Shown one piece after another: positions 45,301 through 57,200 of a stretch of DNA of 64,000 nucleotides (positions within the stretch are counted from its first letter, which is position 1; the number at the start of each line of letters is the position of its first letter). The position numbers were made by a program, and so were the translations under genes. Under the pieces are notes generated by a model that saw only the letters and a program-made list of their open reading frames with translations, ran no database searches and was not told the origin of the DNA. The DNA is from Prinsepia uniflora (lineage: Eukaryota; Streptophyta; Magnoliopsida; Rosales; Rosaceae). The DNA lies in contig CM064873.1 of NCBI GenBank assembly GCA_032719365.1, positions 49,040,955-49,104,954 of the forward strand, in the 5' to 3' direction.

Positions 45301-48300
45301 AAGGTGGCAACTAAGACCACCATGGCACAACCGCCAGTTCAACCTACCCACACACAAGGTAATAACCCAATCCCTTCAAGTTCGGTTGTTACTAATTCCC
45401 CGTTTGTGCATGCACCATTTCCAAGTAGGCTTGCCAAATCTAAGAAGAATGAATCCGATGAGGAAATCTTGGAGATCTTCAAAAGGGTGCAAATCAACAT
45501 GCCCTTGATCGAGTGCATCAAACAAGTGCCGAAATACGCAAAATTTCTGAAAGAGTTATGCACTCCAAGGCGCCAGACGAGGGAGAAGGAGGTTGTGATG
45601 GTGAGTGAAACAGTTTCTGCTGTAATCCAGCGTCGGCTACCCCCAAAGTTGAAGGATCCAGGGAGTTTTTCTGTTCCCTGCGTGATTGGTAACAAGTCAT
45701 TTGATAAAGTCATGCTAGACTTAGGAGCATCCATTAATGTTATGCCATATTCACTATATGTTGCCCTAGGTCTAGGTAAATTACAGCATGACGATATTAT
45801 CATTCAGTTAGCCGATCGCTCTAATGTGTATCCTAAGGGATACGTAGAAGATGTTCTTGTGCAGGTTAACCAGCTCATCTTCCCAGCTGACTTTTATGTC
45901 CTAGACATGGAGGATTCCCCTACGAATCAAGCTCCACTAATGCTGTTGGGAAGACCATTCATGAGAACTGCCAAGACAAAGATTGATGTGTTCAACGGAA
46001 CATTAACTATGGAAGTAGACGGAGAGGAGATTGGCTTCAACATCTTTGATGCCATGAGGTACCCTAGTTCCGCAACTCATACTACTTTTTCTATTGACGT
46101 GTGCACTTCTCTCGCAGAGAAACATTTTGATTCAATTCGAGAAGACACACTCAACATGATAATCCAGGAAGGAGTTGGCCTAACACAATCAGGGGACGCC
46201 TTGGTTGAGGATACGGATTACGAACTAGAACCTCGAATTTGGGATGAAGTCATGACCCTAAATGAGACCCCTAGAATGGTGAATCATCAGGTACCCTCGT
46301 CATTTCCAATTAGTACTAATGCCACTCCTCCTTCAGTGATTCAGGCCCCAGTTCTCGAGCTCAAAGTTTTGCCTGACCACCTGAAGTATGCCTATCTTGG
46401 CTCGGACGACACTCTGCCCGTCATAGTGTCTTCTGCACTAACCGAGTCACAGGAAGATAGACTGGTACAGGTCTTGACAAAGTACAAGACAGCCATTGGA
46501 TGGACTCTGTCAGATATCAAGGGAATCAGCCCTACAACCTGTGTGCATCGAATCTTACTAGAAGATGATGCAAAGCCCTCTCGCGAAGCCCAACGTCGCC
46601 TCCATCCTCCGATGATGGAAGTTGTGAAACAAGAGGTCATCAAACTCTTGGACTGTGGTGTCATCTACCCAATTTCAGACAGCAAATGGGTCTCACCAGT
46701 CCAAGTAGTCCCAAAGAAAAGTGGAGTCACAGTTGTTGCGAACAGTGAAGGAGAGCTAGTGCCCCAGCGAACAGTGACCGGATACAGAGTCTGCATCGAC
46801 TATCGACGCCTGAACAAAGCAACTAGGAAGGATCACTTTCCTTTGCCCTTCATTGATCAAATGCTTGAAAGGTTAGCAGGTCACTCCTATTATTGCTTTC
46901 TTGATGGTTATTCCGGGTACAATCAAATCTGTATCGCTCAAAATGACCAAGATAAAACGACTTTCACTTGTCCTTTTGGCACTTTTGCCTACCGAAGAAT
47001 GCCTTTCGGTTTATGTAACGCCCCAGGTACTTTCCAAAGATGCATGCTTTCTATTTTCTCTGAATACGTCGAAAAAATAATTGAAGTATTTATGGACGAT
47101 TTTAGTGTCTTTGGGGATAGTTTTGATGCATGCTTAGAACACTTAGCACTTATCTTACAAAGGTGTGTCGAAACTAATCTGGTACTTAACTGGGAGAAAT
47201 GCCATTTCATGGTTAGACAAGGGATAGTCTTGGGCCATATTGTCTCTGAAAGAGGAATTGAAGTCGATAAATCTAAAGTTGATACTGTGCGCCACTTACC
47301 CTCTCCCACTTCGGTGAGAGGAATCCGTTCATTTCTTGGTCACGCAGGATTTTACAGAAGATTTGTCCAAGACTTCTCCCACATTGCAAGGCCCTTGTGC
47401 CGACTGCTTCAGAAAGAGACACCCTTCGTCTTTGATGCAGACTGTCAGGAAGCTTTTGAGAAGCTTAAAAATCTCTTAACCACTGCCCCCATTCTTTGTG
47501 CCCCTGATTGGTCCTTACCCTTTGAACTAATGTGCGATGCCTCTGATTATGCAGTTGGAGCCGTACTCGGACAAAGGCGGGATAAGAAGCCCTACGCCAT
47601 CTACTATGCATCCAGAACCTTAAATGATGCCCAGATGAACTACACCACTACAGAAAAGGAGTTGCTTGCTGTTGTATTTGCTTTAGATAAATTTCGTTCT
47701 TATCTACTTCGAACTAAAGTCATTATTTACACTGATCATGCAGCACTGAAGTATCTCCTAGCCAAGAAGGAAGCGAAACCAAGACTGATCCGATGGATTC
47801 TTCTTCTTCAAGAGTTTGACATCGAGATTAAAGATAAGAAAGGCGTAGAGAACGTGGTGGCGGATCATTTGAGTCGCATTGCACATGAGCGAGATCCTGT
47901 GGCGATTCAAGAGATGTTTCCAGACGAACAACTCTTCAGAATCGAGGGAGGTACTCCTTGGTATGCTGATATTGTCAATTATTTAGTCACCAAGCAGTTG
48001 CCCACCACCCTCTCCCGTGCACAAAAAGATAAACTTAAGAAGCATGCTAGGCACTATATTTGGGATGAACCTTATTTGTGGAAACACTGTGCAGATTTAT
48101 TGATTAGGAGATGTGTCCCTGATATTGAACATAGGTCAGTCCTAGAGTTCTGCCATAGCCATGCTTGTGGAGGCCACTTTGGATCTAGAAAAACTGCACT
48201 CAAAATCTTAGAATCTGGACTATATTGGCCCACACTTTTTAAAGATGCACATTCATTTTGCTTAGCCTGTGATAAATGTCAGAGATCAGGAAACTTAGGA

Positions 48301-50156
48301 CGCAGGGATGAAATGCCACAACATTATGTTCTTACTGTTGAAATATTTGATGTTTGGGGTATCGATTTTATGGGTCCGTTTCCTCAATCTAATGGCTATC
48401 TCTATATCTTACTTGCCGTTGATTATGTATCAAAATGGGTGGAAGCTAAGGCCACCAGGACTAATGACTCTAAAACTGTTGCAGAATTCCTCAGAACTAA
48501 CATTCTTTCCAGGTTTGGGATCCCGCGGGTCCTAATAAGTGATGGAGGAAGTCATTTCTGCAACAAGACCATTGAAGCTTTACTGAAACGGTATGGTGTC
48601 ACTCATCGAGTATCTATACCTTACCATCCTCAAACGAGTGGAATGGCGGAAGTCAGTAATAGAGAGATCAAGAAGATACTAGAGCGAACTGTGGGTCCTA
48701 ATCGAAAGGATTGGAGCCAACGGTTGGATGATGCACTTTGGGCATACAGGACGGCCTACAAAACACCTATAGGAATGTCTCCCTATAGGTTGGTGTACGG
48801 AAAAGCATGTCACCTTCCGGTGGAACTAGAGCATAAAGCATGGTGGGCCGTCAAAACGTTCAACATCAAGCTAGATGACGCCGGTCTGCATCGGAAGCTC
48901 CAGCTGAGTGAGCTTGAGGAAATAAGAAATGATGCATTTGAAAGCACTCTGATCTACAAGGAAAAGGCAAAGGCATTTCATGACAAACAGATCAGGAGTA
49001 AAGCATTTGGCATTGGCCAGAAAGTTTTGCTTTTCAACTCTCGGCTTAGACTCTTTCCTGGTAAGTTATGTTCTAGATGGGTAGGACCTTTTGTTATCAC
49101 TAATATTTTTGCCCATGGAGCCATACAGATAAAGCACGTTGGAACTGGAAAAGAGTTCAAGGTCAATGGCCATAGATTGAAGCCTTATATCGAGGCAATT
49201 GGCGAGCACGATGTGGAGTCAGAAAGAGTGCTACGACGTCCCATCAGATAAACTAAATTTGGTCTAGGCTGGATGGACGTTAAACTTCAAGCGCTTGTTG
49301 GGAGGCAACCCAATGTGTTCGCGAGTGTGAAGGAGTCATCAACACAGATTTGCTTTCTTTCAACCCTTCACTCTCTTTTATGTTTTTCTTTCTTATGTCA
49401 TTTTCTTAAATCATCTTCCTTACTTTGATTCTATGTTTAAATTACTTCGTACTTTCCTACATTGAGGACAATGTAGAATTTAAGTATGGGGGAATGGTTT
49501 ACAAATTTATTTGTGCATTTGAAATTGATTTATTAAGTCTTTCTTAATTTGCAATTGTTTTATTTCCATTTGTTTGTTTTATTTCCATTTGCAATTGTTT
49601 TATTTCTTTCTTAAAAAAAAAAACAAAAAAAAAAACAAAAAACAAAAAAAAAAAACAAAAAAATTATTATTGCTTTCTTGAGTCTTTTTGTTTTAACGTA
49701 GTGTTTTTTTTGCGAGTCATCAAGTTGCCCTTTAACTTGTCAATGATATAAGTAAATGGAAATGATTATGTTATGGCCATAAAGATAATCACTACAACTT
49801 GAATTTGTTTGTTAATATTTTGTGATTAAGTGTTACTACTTGAAGATAATGCATGTAAATTGGTACATAAATAAGCATGATATGATAAGTATGAATCATT
49901 TGAACCTTATGTGAGCTTTAGAACTTATATACATCTTTGATGAGTGATTCATAAGTTCTTTGTTTAAATTGATATACATATGCCTCATAACTGCTTGCCA
50001 TAGCTTATAATGAACTCTAGAGCACTAGAACTTATTCTATGTGATTTTCAAAGCTTTTAAGTCAATAAATTCTCTGATTTTGGAAATGATTAAGGCATTA
50101 GGGTTAACACCACAAATTCAAACATCCATGTTCCCTATTTTGTGCGCACAAGTTGC
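42350..50156 (+). mobile_element. Second Athila-like internal region, truncated at its 3' end
   Basis: Follows LTR copy 2 directly, with its own PBS (42355) and gag-pol. It matches 31660-39473 almost base for base and stops abruptly at GCGCACAAGTTGC (50156), lacking the last 1 kb, the polypurine tract and a 3' LTR. The LTR-internal-LTR-internal order is the product of unequal recombination between LTRs, or of a rearrangement, not of a normal insertion. Confidence 0.92.
43741..49251 (+). CDS. Athila-like gag-pol polyprotein (copy 2), intact
   Basis: Also 1836 codons with no stops. The protein differs from copy 1 at a single place: T1626 in RVSTPYHPQTSG of the integrase is I here (ACA to ATA at about 48617). 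A silent change lies near 49134 (AAA to AAG). Domain order and catalytic residues are otherwise the same, including FMDD and D-D-35-E. T1626 lies in the conserved STPYHPQTSG block just before the catalytic glutamate, so this copy's integrase may be impaired; that is inference. The element around it lacks a 3' LTR, so it cannot replicate by itself, though its protein could act in trans if transcribed from LTR copy 2. Confidence 0.95.
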   Translation: MRAHQSKLDRLRRQLDISPSNATFRDALKRTSSFEPPSPIFGESKSEKSNSEEEQIFGTPITMARNLSIREQTCANTNGTTDFCIQYPEPRTNKKDIELKSGVLHQLPKFRGIRNEDPHKHLTEFQFIISSMCPDDADLEIMKLKAFPLSLEERARVWLLSLPPNHIDSWEKLVQEFLTKYFPASKITVLRKEITGIKQKEHDENFSQYYERFKELCASCPTHGITEGYLLTYFYEGLKGWDRGLLDAAANGSFLARSLVDGRALLESRALNDAQYEGADPISRKVHEVSSHAINDSKLDKITSMLSNMLELKKQVAPVCSICSQGHLEEQCPYTAREEDSGTEMAHAIGGYQGGPRTQGYSWRDPNNVLNPQHMSTGPNRVPDQFPRPTWQPRPTWQPRPPVPFSNFSHNHANNHTSSSSNPDYDKMLAALSQGQQTLMASTQALVTGQQNQQKDIADLKDQMGKVVDFMGKIQASGVLPPQPTPNPNVRPEANAITTRSGKVLGEIEPDPAVSEAEKHKVATKTTMAQPPVQPTHTQGNNPIPSSSVVTNSPFVHAPFPSRLAKSKKNESDEEILEIFKRVQINMPLIECIKQVPKYAKFLKELCTPRRQTREKEVVMVSETVSAVIQRRLPPKLKDPGSFSVPCVIGNKSFDKVMLDLGASINVMPYSLYVALGLGKLQHDDIIIQLADRSNVYPKGYVEDVLVQVNQLIFPADFYVLDMEDSPTNQAPLMLLGRPFMRTAKTKIDVFNGTLTMEVDGEEIGFNIFDAMRYPSSATHTTFSIDVCTSLAEKHFDSIREDTLNMIIQEGVGLTQSGDALVEDTDYELEPRIWDEVMTLNETPRMVNHQVPSSFPISTNATPPSVIQAPVLELKVLPDHLKYAYLGSDDTLPVIVSSALTESQEDRLVQVLTKYKTAIGWTLSDIKGISPTTCVHRILLEDDAKPSREAQRRLHPPMMEVVKQEVIKLLDCGVIYPISDSKWVSPVQVVPKKSGVTVVANSEGELVPQRTVTGYRVCIDYRRLNKATRKDHFPLPFIDQMLERLAGHSYYCFLDGYSGYNQICIAQNDQDKTTFTCPFGTFAYRRMPFGLCNAPGTFQRCMLSIFSEYVEKIIEVFMDDFSVFGDSFDACLEHLALILQRCVETNLVLNWEKCHFMVRQGIVLGHIVSERGIEVDKSKVDTVRHLPSPTSVRGIRSFLGHAGFYRRFVQDFSHIARPLCRLLQKETPFVFDADCQEAFEKLKNLLTTAPILCAPDWSLPFELMCDASDYAVGAVLGQRRDKKPYAIYYASRTLNDAQMNYTTTEKELLAVVFALDKFRSYLLRTKVIIYTDHAALKYLLAKKEAKPRLIRWILLLQEFDIEIKDKKGVENVVADHLSRIAHERDPVAIQEMFPDEQLFRIEGGTPWYADIVNYLVTKQLPTTLSRAQKDKLKKHARHYIWDEPYLWKHCADLLIRRCVPDIEHRSVLEFCHSHACGGHFGSRKTALKILESGLYWPTLFKDAHSFCLACDKCQRSGNLGRRDEMPQHYVLTVEIFDVWGIDFMGPFPQSNGYLYILLAVDYVSKWVEAKATRTNDSKTVAEFLRTNILSRFGIPRVLISDGGSHFCNKTIEALLKRYGVTHRVSIPYHPQTSGMAEVSNREIKKILERTVGPNRKDWSQRLDDALWAYRTAYKTPIGMSPYRLVYGKACHLPVELEHKAWWAVKTFNIKLDDAGLHRKLQLSELEEIRNDAFESTLIYKEKAKAFHDKQIRSKAFGIGQKVLLFNSRLRLFPGKLCSRWVGPFVITNIFAHGAIQIKHVGTGKEFKVNGHRLKPYIEAIGEHDVESERVLRRPIR

Positions 50157-50168
50157 AAAGGTAGTTTC
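50157..50168. other. 12-nt filler at rearrangement junction
   Basis: AAAGGTAGTTTC joins the truncated Athila copy (ends 50156) to the repeated copia/X block (starts 50169, ATAAGAGG). The same 12 bases, plus AT, occur about 80 bp further on (50249-50262) and at 25597-25610, so the filler is a local copy. Such templated filler is typical of end-joining or template-switch repair. Confidence 0.75.
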
Positions 50169-50905
50169 ATAAGAGGAAGTGTGGAAAGCCAAGAGGCAAA
50201 GGTATCATGAGATACACTTAGGGAGGAAGGAGGAGTGGAGGAAGAGGGAAAGGTAGTTTCATCAAACTGCATGTGACGAGAAACGTACAGCTTGTGAGAG
50301 GAGGGATCATAGCAATGATAAGCACTTTGATTGAGGGAATAGCCATGGAAGATGTAGGGGGTAGATCAAGGTTGAAGTTTGTTGGATGAATAGGTCCTAA
50401 GCCAAGGGAAACCGAGGCATTTGAATGTCCGAAGATGACTGTATTTGGGATGTAACGACCCGTCCCAAATTTTTGGGATTTATTAAGGTTTAATTATGGA
50501 TTAGCGAGGCTAATCGGAGATTAATCGAGGATTATCGGACGTTTAAGGCGAAATTACGATTTTACCCCTAGACAAGGGTAAAAAGTTGACTTTTGACCTG
50601 AAAGGTCCGATGCGCGAGGATCGAGGAGCGTTACGTGGATCGGGTCGATACGAGACCGTAGACAGACGACACGTTGAAAACAGACTTCCGACGAGAAAGT
50701 TACGAGTCACGGAAGATTTTGGGAACTATTTACGACGACACATTTTACGAGGCAGTTAACTTGGCTTTTGTCTGGAGTGGGCCCCAGATATTTTCCAGGG
50801 CCCAATAGATGAGTGACAAGTGTCACTCATCCATTTCCTATCACCCCACATTCATGCATATCATCCCACATTCATGCATATCATCCTCATCTGTTTCATT
50901 CTTTC

Positions 50906-53900
50906 TGACAGGACCCATCCCAATCCCCCCGGGATTAGTGCGGGATGACCCTGCTCCCGTCTGCCACGGAGTGTCAGACAAGGGATATTTCCGACCTTGG
51001 CCTTCCCGGGCTATCAGAGTACGCCAGGATCCGGAGGAGGCATGTGATATCTCGATCTCTGCTACAGTCCACATCCGATGTCAACCTGAAGGGCAGTCAA
51101 AACATTAAAAACTGTGAGTGGACAAAACCAAGAGTTTATAAAAACATTTCATAAGACATTTGTACCCTCCACTAAAAAGCATGCATGCATTCGAAAACCA
51201 TTTAACCAAATGGACCACATATGGGAACTAAGCCCAAATCAGAAATAAACCAAGGTCGAAAGGACCACCATGGAATCGACCATACGGGCCACTGCCCAAA
51301 TCCATAAAGAAACCAATAAGGGACTCAGCCCAAAACCATAACCATACGAAAATCAAATACACGAGCCACTGCTCAAATCCTGTGCACACCTGTGCACACC
51401 ACATATCAAATCTCATATATCATATCATATATCATATATACATATAAGTCACACAACCAATCCTGTCACGGTATCCAAAGCTACGCGCGTGCTACCCGGG
51501 TCTCAATCCGAGTCTTCTCAAAGTTAAGGTCAATGTCCGCAGACCACTGACCCTACCCGAGGTAATAGTAACCATAGCCTTCCTGAGAGTAAGGAACCCA
51601 ACTGGGGGGTGACTCCACTCAGTCGGTGCTCCGTGACTACTCCGGGGTCCACCCAGGCCAACGACCCTCCCCGGAGGAGATAATAGAAGTAAAGGAAGGT
51701 AGATGAACATATATATACATAACATAATATCCATGCCTGGTTCCCCTGAACCGTCATGATCCATAATATCCATAGCCAAGGTAACATGCCGGTTCCCATA
51801 AACCGTCATGTACCGTAATAACATAACCAGGTAACATGCCGGTTCCCATAAACCGTCATGTACCGTAATAACCAACAAGGGTTCATGCCGGTTCCCATAA
51901 ACCGTCATGAACCATGATACCATATTAAGAGTTCATGCCGGTTCCCATAAACCGTCATGAACCGGGAAATCCATTTAAGGTTCCCTGACCTGAAATCAAA
52001 ACCGTAAAGTAGCTTGGGTCTCGTACCCGAACATAGGACATCAGTTGGGCACCGTGCCCGATATCTGAGGTCATATGCCCGAGACAAAACCAAATGGGTC
52101 TCATACCCGAGTTTATCCTTTTGAAATCCAAATCCAGTTCATTTAAATCAATAAAGAAATACAGACCCGTATAAGCACCATATAAGGCCGAAACCTCGAA
52201 ATACGTGCTTATACGTAACCACATAGAAATGCACCCATGGAATCATCAAACATGTATTAAAACATATAACAAACATTTATGCATGCACCAATTTAGAAAA
52301 CAAGGTCCACTCACAGACCGTCCGAGCTGCCGCCTCAATTTGCGTGCCATACGGCTCCCCGAGCCGATCACCGTCACCGGGACTCCCAAACCTGTCCAAA
52401 TTGTAATAGAAGGTTACTAACTACTTAATTAACCTCCCACTAAAGCCCCGTAATTTTCCCATATTTTTAACTATTTTTAAAACCGAACCTAAACCTTCCG
52501 ATGCCCCGAAACATATCGAGACGGTGTCCGATCGACACGAAACCAGTCCCAAAATGTTCGTTACATCAAATAGATGATTTCACATGTTGGAACCTTCCCC
52601 AGATTCCCTGCCACGCGCCTTCACGCGCCGCCCGAAGTGGCTGCGCGTGGGCTTCACGCGCCAGCTACAGTACCTGATGACGTCATCGCTGACGTCAGCA
52701 TGACGTCATCTGACAGCTGTCAGGTCTGACATGTCAGACTCTGACAGGTGCCACGTGTCAAGCTCCCATTGGTCCATGTCACTGTGCTGTCAGTGCCACG
52801 TGGCAGTCTGACATGTGCCACGTGTCATCTAGGCACTAGTCCACGTTTGTGCCACGTGTCAGCCCCTGATTGGGCCACGTCACTGACATGTCAGTGCTGA
52901 CTGTGCACTGACATGTGACACGTGTCGGCTGATGAGTGGTCCACGTCACCTGACAATCTGACAGGTGCCACGTCATCATGCCACGTCACCGCCTTCAACC
53001 ACTCGACGGGTTGACCCGAACCCTGCAACCGGGTCGCCGTGACCCGCGACTTGACCAGGCCGGTTCTCCGCCGTCCGGCCACCAAAATCGTTCCCGTTTG
53101 TCCTATTCTCTTCGTCCCTCCCTAACCTAGAGTTCTAGGACCTTAGAATGGAACGGAAACATCAAAAACTAACCCTTCAAGATTGGCTATGGCGGGTGAG
53201 TTTTCCCCCGCCGTTCACGGCCGTTCCAGGCCACCCCAAGCCCCAAAACCAATCCTACTGAGCTCCTAGGACTACCAGCAACCTAACCCAATCCTTGGAA
53301 TCAGCTAAAAACCATTAAAACACAATTTCAAATTTTTGAAGTTTTCTTACCTCACGGGTTCGGCTCCGCCGTGTCCTCCGCCGCCTGCCATCGTCCAACC
53401 TCTCAGCCCTCCGCCTCTCACACTCCTCACGATCATATTATCTCCTAGGGAATGGTGGTGTGTGTGTGCTGCTTGGAGAAAAATGAAGAAAAATGGGGTT
53501 ATGGGTTTCGGGTTGGAGAATGAACAAAGATGAAGGAGGGTGGCTGATGAGAGAAAGAGAGATGGATGGTGGGGATTAAAAGATGAGATTGAAATGGATG
53601 GTTAAGATTGAATGGTGGGTGGGTTTGGTTTATAAAAGTAATTAAATAATATTAATTAATTATATAGATCCACATTTTGGGGGGTCTAAGCCAATGGGAT
53701 GAGTGACACTTGTCACTCATCCATGGGGCCCACCAAAATATCCACCCAATCAGATTTCGCCAAAACGTCCCCGTCTCGAAGTTCGTGCATAGTGAAATCG
53801 AACTTCCGTGACCCATAACTCTCTCGTTCGAAGTCCGATTTCAGTGTGCCGCCTGTCTATGGATTCGTATCGTTCTTATCTACGTAACGGTCTTCGGCCC

Positions 53901-54237
53901 TCGGCCGTCGGACCTTTTGGTCAAAAAGTCAACATTTGACCCCATTTAACCAAAATTACCAAAATGCCCCTAAACTTCCGAACGTCATAACTTCCTCCCC
54001 GAACGTCGGAATTGAACGTGCCACCTGTCTATGAACTAGTGACGTCACGAACTACGTCACGGTCATCGGTCAAAGTCCATTTGACCGCCCGAACGAAAAG
54101 TCAACATTTTACCCATGCTAGGGGCAAAACGGTCATTTCGCATCGTTCGTCCGATTTAGCCTAACTAATCACCGATTAACCTCACTAATCGTGATTAGTC
54201 ACTAATTTAATCATGGAATTTGGGACGGGTCATTACA
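50906..54237 (-). repeat. X LTR (3' LTR of the complete element; copy A')
   Basis: Same length as 26254-29585 and nearly identical. ACGT-box cluster at about 52672-52990, hairpin array about 51735-51962, palindrome 53698-53721. Confidence 0.9.
52672..52990. promoter_or_regulatory. ACGT-core box cluster in X LTR (copy A')
   Basis: Same series as at 28021-28340, with 13 ACGT cores; the small changes (CACGTT for CACGTC, TCTAGG for TCACGG) leave the cores intact. Confidence 0.6.
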
Positions 54238-57200
54238 ACCTTCCCTCCTTAATTAATTTCGTCCCCGAAATTCCAACCGACCTAAACCCAACCGTTCTTC
54301 CCTCCTTAATTTGTTCCGTGCTCGAAACAACTATTCTGATTCCACATCCATCTCGTGGAAAGTAGAATCGACCTCGAAATACGTGTACACTCGTATACCA
54401 ACTAACTAGAACAATACTTACTCGTCTGCAACCAGACGTACCACTAACGCTCATGTCGCCTCGTCTACATTCGACCACATCGAATAGCAGAAGTCGTACG
54501 CTCCGAACTGACCCCACCTGTCAGTATCAGAGTAGCCCAAGTATCCTATGATCGACCCACTTGTCAAATCTACCCTTTCGCTGACATAAACAACTCTACG
54601 GTTCCCTTTCTCACTCACCAATCTATCCTGACGTCTGCTCCCACTGGGAGTCACCAGACCTCGCTCAACAATCCACGCTGACACCTTCGACAAACTGTCA
54701 CCACTTGACAGTCGTCAGTCAAGACTAACACGATACACTTGTGGTTACACTAACCACCAACTTACTCAACCATGAGTGAACACTAACCAACCATGCACTC
54801 GACCTGTGTGTAACTAGACCCATCGAAATACCATGACCCACTGCACAGTATCTAATGTCCAGTCCACGACCTCAACTTATCCGATGGTATCAGAACCAAT
54901 CCGACTACCAATACGCTCACCAACATACTACCGGTATAACCTATATACCGTCACTTGACACGACAAGTACACCCAGTATCGTACCTCGAATAACGCACAA
55001 GGTACGTACATCTACCCATCAATCAGCCTACAACTATCTAGGTTGTAGCCAATCACGTTTCAATTATGGAGTTCACTTGTCCAATCCAGCATTAGACGAA
55101 TCGAAACTCCAACCCATCATCTATTTCCAAATCCGAATCCGAATCCGCAACTTCGTAAGAAATCCCGAATCCAAACTCAGAAATCATATCCCTAACCATT
55201 TCCCAAATTCGAATCCAAAATCATCATTCCGTAAACTAGTATTAGGAATGACCATTCCGAACCCAAATTCATAAAAAGGAAATCCATTGTCAAGCTTTAG
55301 AATCAAATCCTGAATCGTCACCCAGAATCCGATTCCAAAACCCAAATACAGAAATCCTCTTTCAAGTTCCAAAATCAAATCCTGAATCGTCATCCAAAAA
55401 TCTGATTCCAAAACTCGAAATATCGTTCACGTCTACCGAGACGTATCAAAACCAAACCTATCGGTTACCTGATCAACCGATTACACACCATACATTAGAT
55501 TGGCTTCATAGAGAAATCAATCCCAACATCCACACAGCTCTAAGGCTGACCATATCCGACCACGTCGGAAAACTACTCATCGGACAACTACTCAGGTGAG
55601 TAATAAGTCATATGGGATTTACCTCGAAAAGAAGTTCAGTCCCATCATGCTCCACTCAACATCCAAGTAAGAGTAATAAACTCTCCACCTATCTGGATCA
55701 TCAAGATCATGATCCAGATCCACCACTACGTCAAACGACGATAGACGTCATGATCGAGACTGTGGGTCCTCCCCAATCACCTCGTATCGATCCTTGGTAT
55801 TCCACCGTGGAAAATCCAAGGATGATCCAAGACAAATCCCGGGTCCACCAACCAATACACGACCAGTGTACTAGTGGCAACCAACAATCATCTACCGTCA
55901 TCTACCATCATCTACCATGGTAGAATCTGAGAAGTCACCCAAAATGACTTCGACATACCCATTACCAATGCGGAAAACCCACATTCCACTCGTCACCTCA
56001 ATCGCAATCTCTCGCGATTCCGAAGTTCCAACAAGATTGGAAACAACATACCCGGACATCAACCACGTGTCCCCTAACCAGTTTAACTCTATCTGAGCTC
56101 CACTCTGGGACCACAGATACCAATCATCAGCCCATCACGTCGGATGTGACATCCCGACTCGTAACTCACCGTCATCAAGATCACCGGCACCAGTACCAGC
56201 GCTAGTACCAGCACCACGCACTATCACCAAAACTAGTGTCAGTATCAGCACGCCGTGTGCAAAACTGACACCCTGGATCTCCGCTCATACCGAGCGACGA
56301 TCCCGTACCTCTGCTCGAATAGGAGAAACTCTGTCTCCCTCGTACCCAACAACTCTGGGTACAGTCACCCTGACAACTCATACGAGAAAAGGAAAACATT
56401 CCCCGAACATCCCCGATTCCGAACAATCGTAACTACAACCACTCTCGGTAGTAGTGCCTGCCACACACTCGTGCAGACCTCACTACCAGACATCACTATC
56501 GAGACTCCGCATCCAACGGAATCAACCGTTCGTACCAACCATTTCGTCTCCCACTCAGGGATTCCATCGACAAGTACCAACCTTGATACTTTGTCCCACC
56601 AATCACTAACCAGCTGTACTCCGACTAACCCAAATGTCGTCTACCAGGTCGCCCACGACCTTAGTTGCACCAAACCACAACTAAGTAGCACGACAACCAA
56701 ATAGGTTTAACCGATAAGTACAACCTCGACTGCGAAGTGCAGTCCCAACACAAGCTAACATGACTAGACCGACTAACGAATCCAAATCCGAATAGTCGTC
56801 CAAGTCAAACCATTCGCCAACTCCCATTTCCGAACCATACACATACGGTAGGGTTCCACGATCACCCTTAGAGTTCCGCAGAACCCAACTGCATAAGGCA
56901 GTAAAATCCACGATCTGACCGACTATGCGGTCTTGACATCGTAATGACGTCAATCCAATCCTACCGTAAGTCCAATCAGGATCCTCGAATCCGGCTGCTA
57001 ACTGCCGACTGCAGTAAATCCATTTAACTCAACATAATCTGACCATCTAATGGTCACAACATCGAATCAGTCGTCGGAACCGATCCTACGACATCGTGAA
57101 GACGATCCCAACTAACCGTCTCACGATCACACTCCAGAATACGAACACGTTAATCCTTCCGTAGGGTCCCACACTGTCAACCTTAACAGAACTATGGCAA

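Larger units (their letters stand above)
50169..54441. repeat. Second copy of a 4.27-kb block (copia end + X solo-LTR head + X LTR)
   Basis: Equals 25518-29789 with only a handful of differences. Contents in order: copia integrase C-terminal piece (50169 to about 50450), head of the plus-strand X solo LTR (about 50451-50905), X LTR (50906-54237) and the first 204 bp of X internal sequence. Unlike the first copy it is not interrupted by the Athila element and continues into native X internal sequence. Confidence 0.92.

Noticed and set aside
54855..56704. Frames of 139-149 codons in the X internal region as genes
   Set aside because: No domain, repetitive composition (GGATTC/GAATCC repeats), and frames on both strands alike. 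I cannot support a protein.
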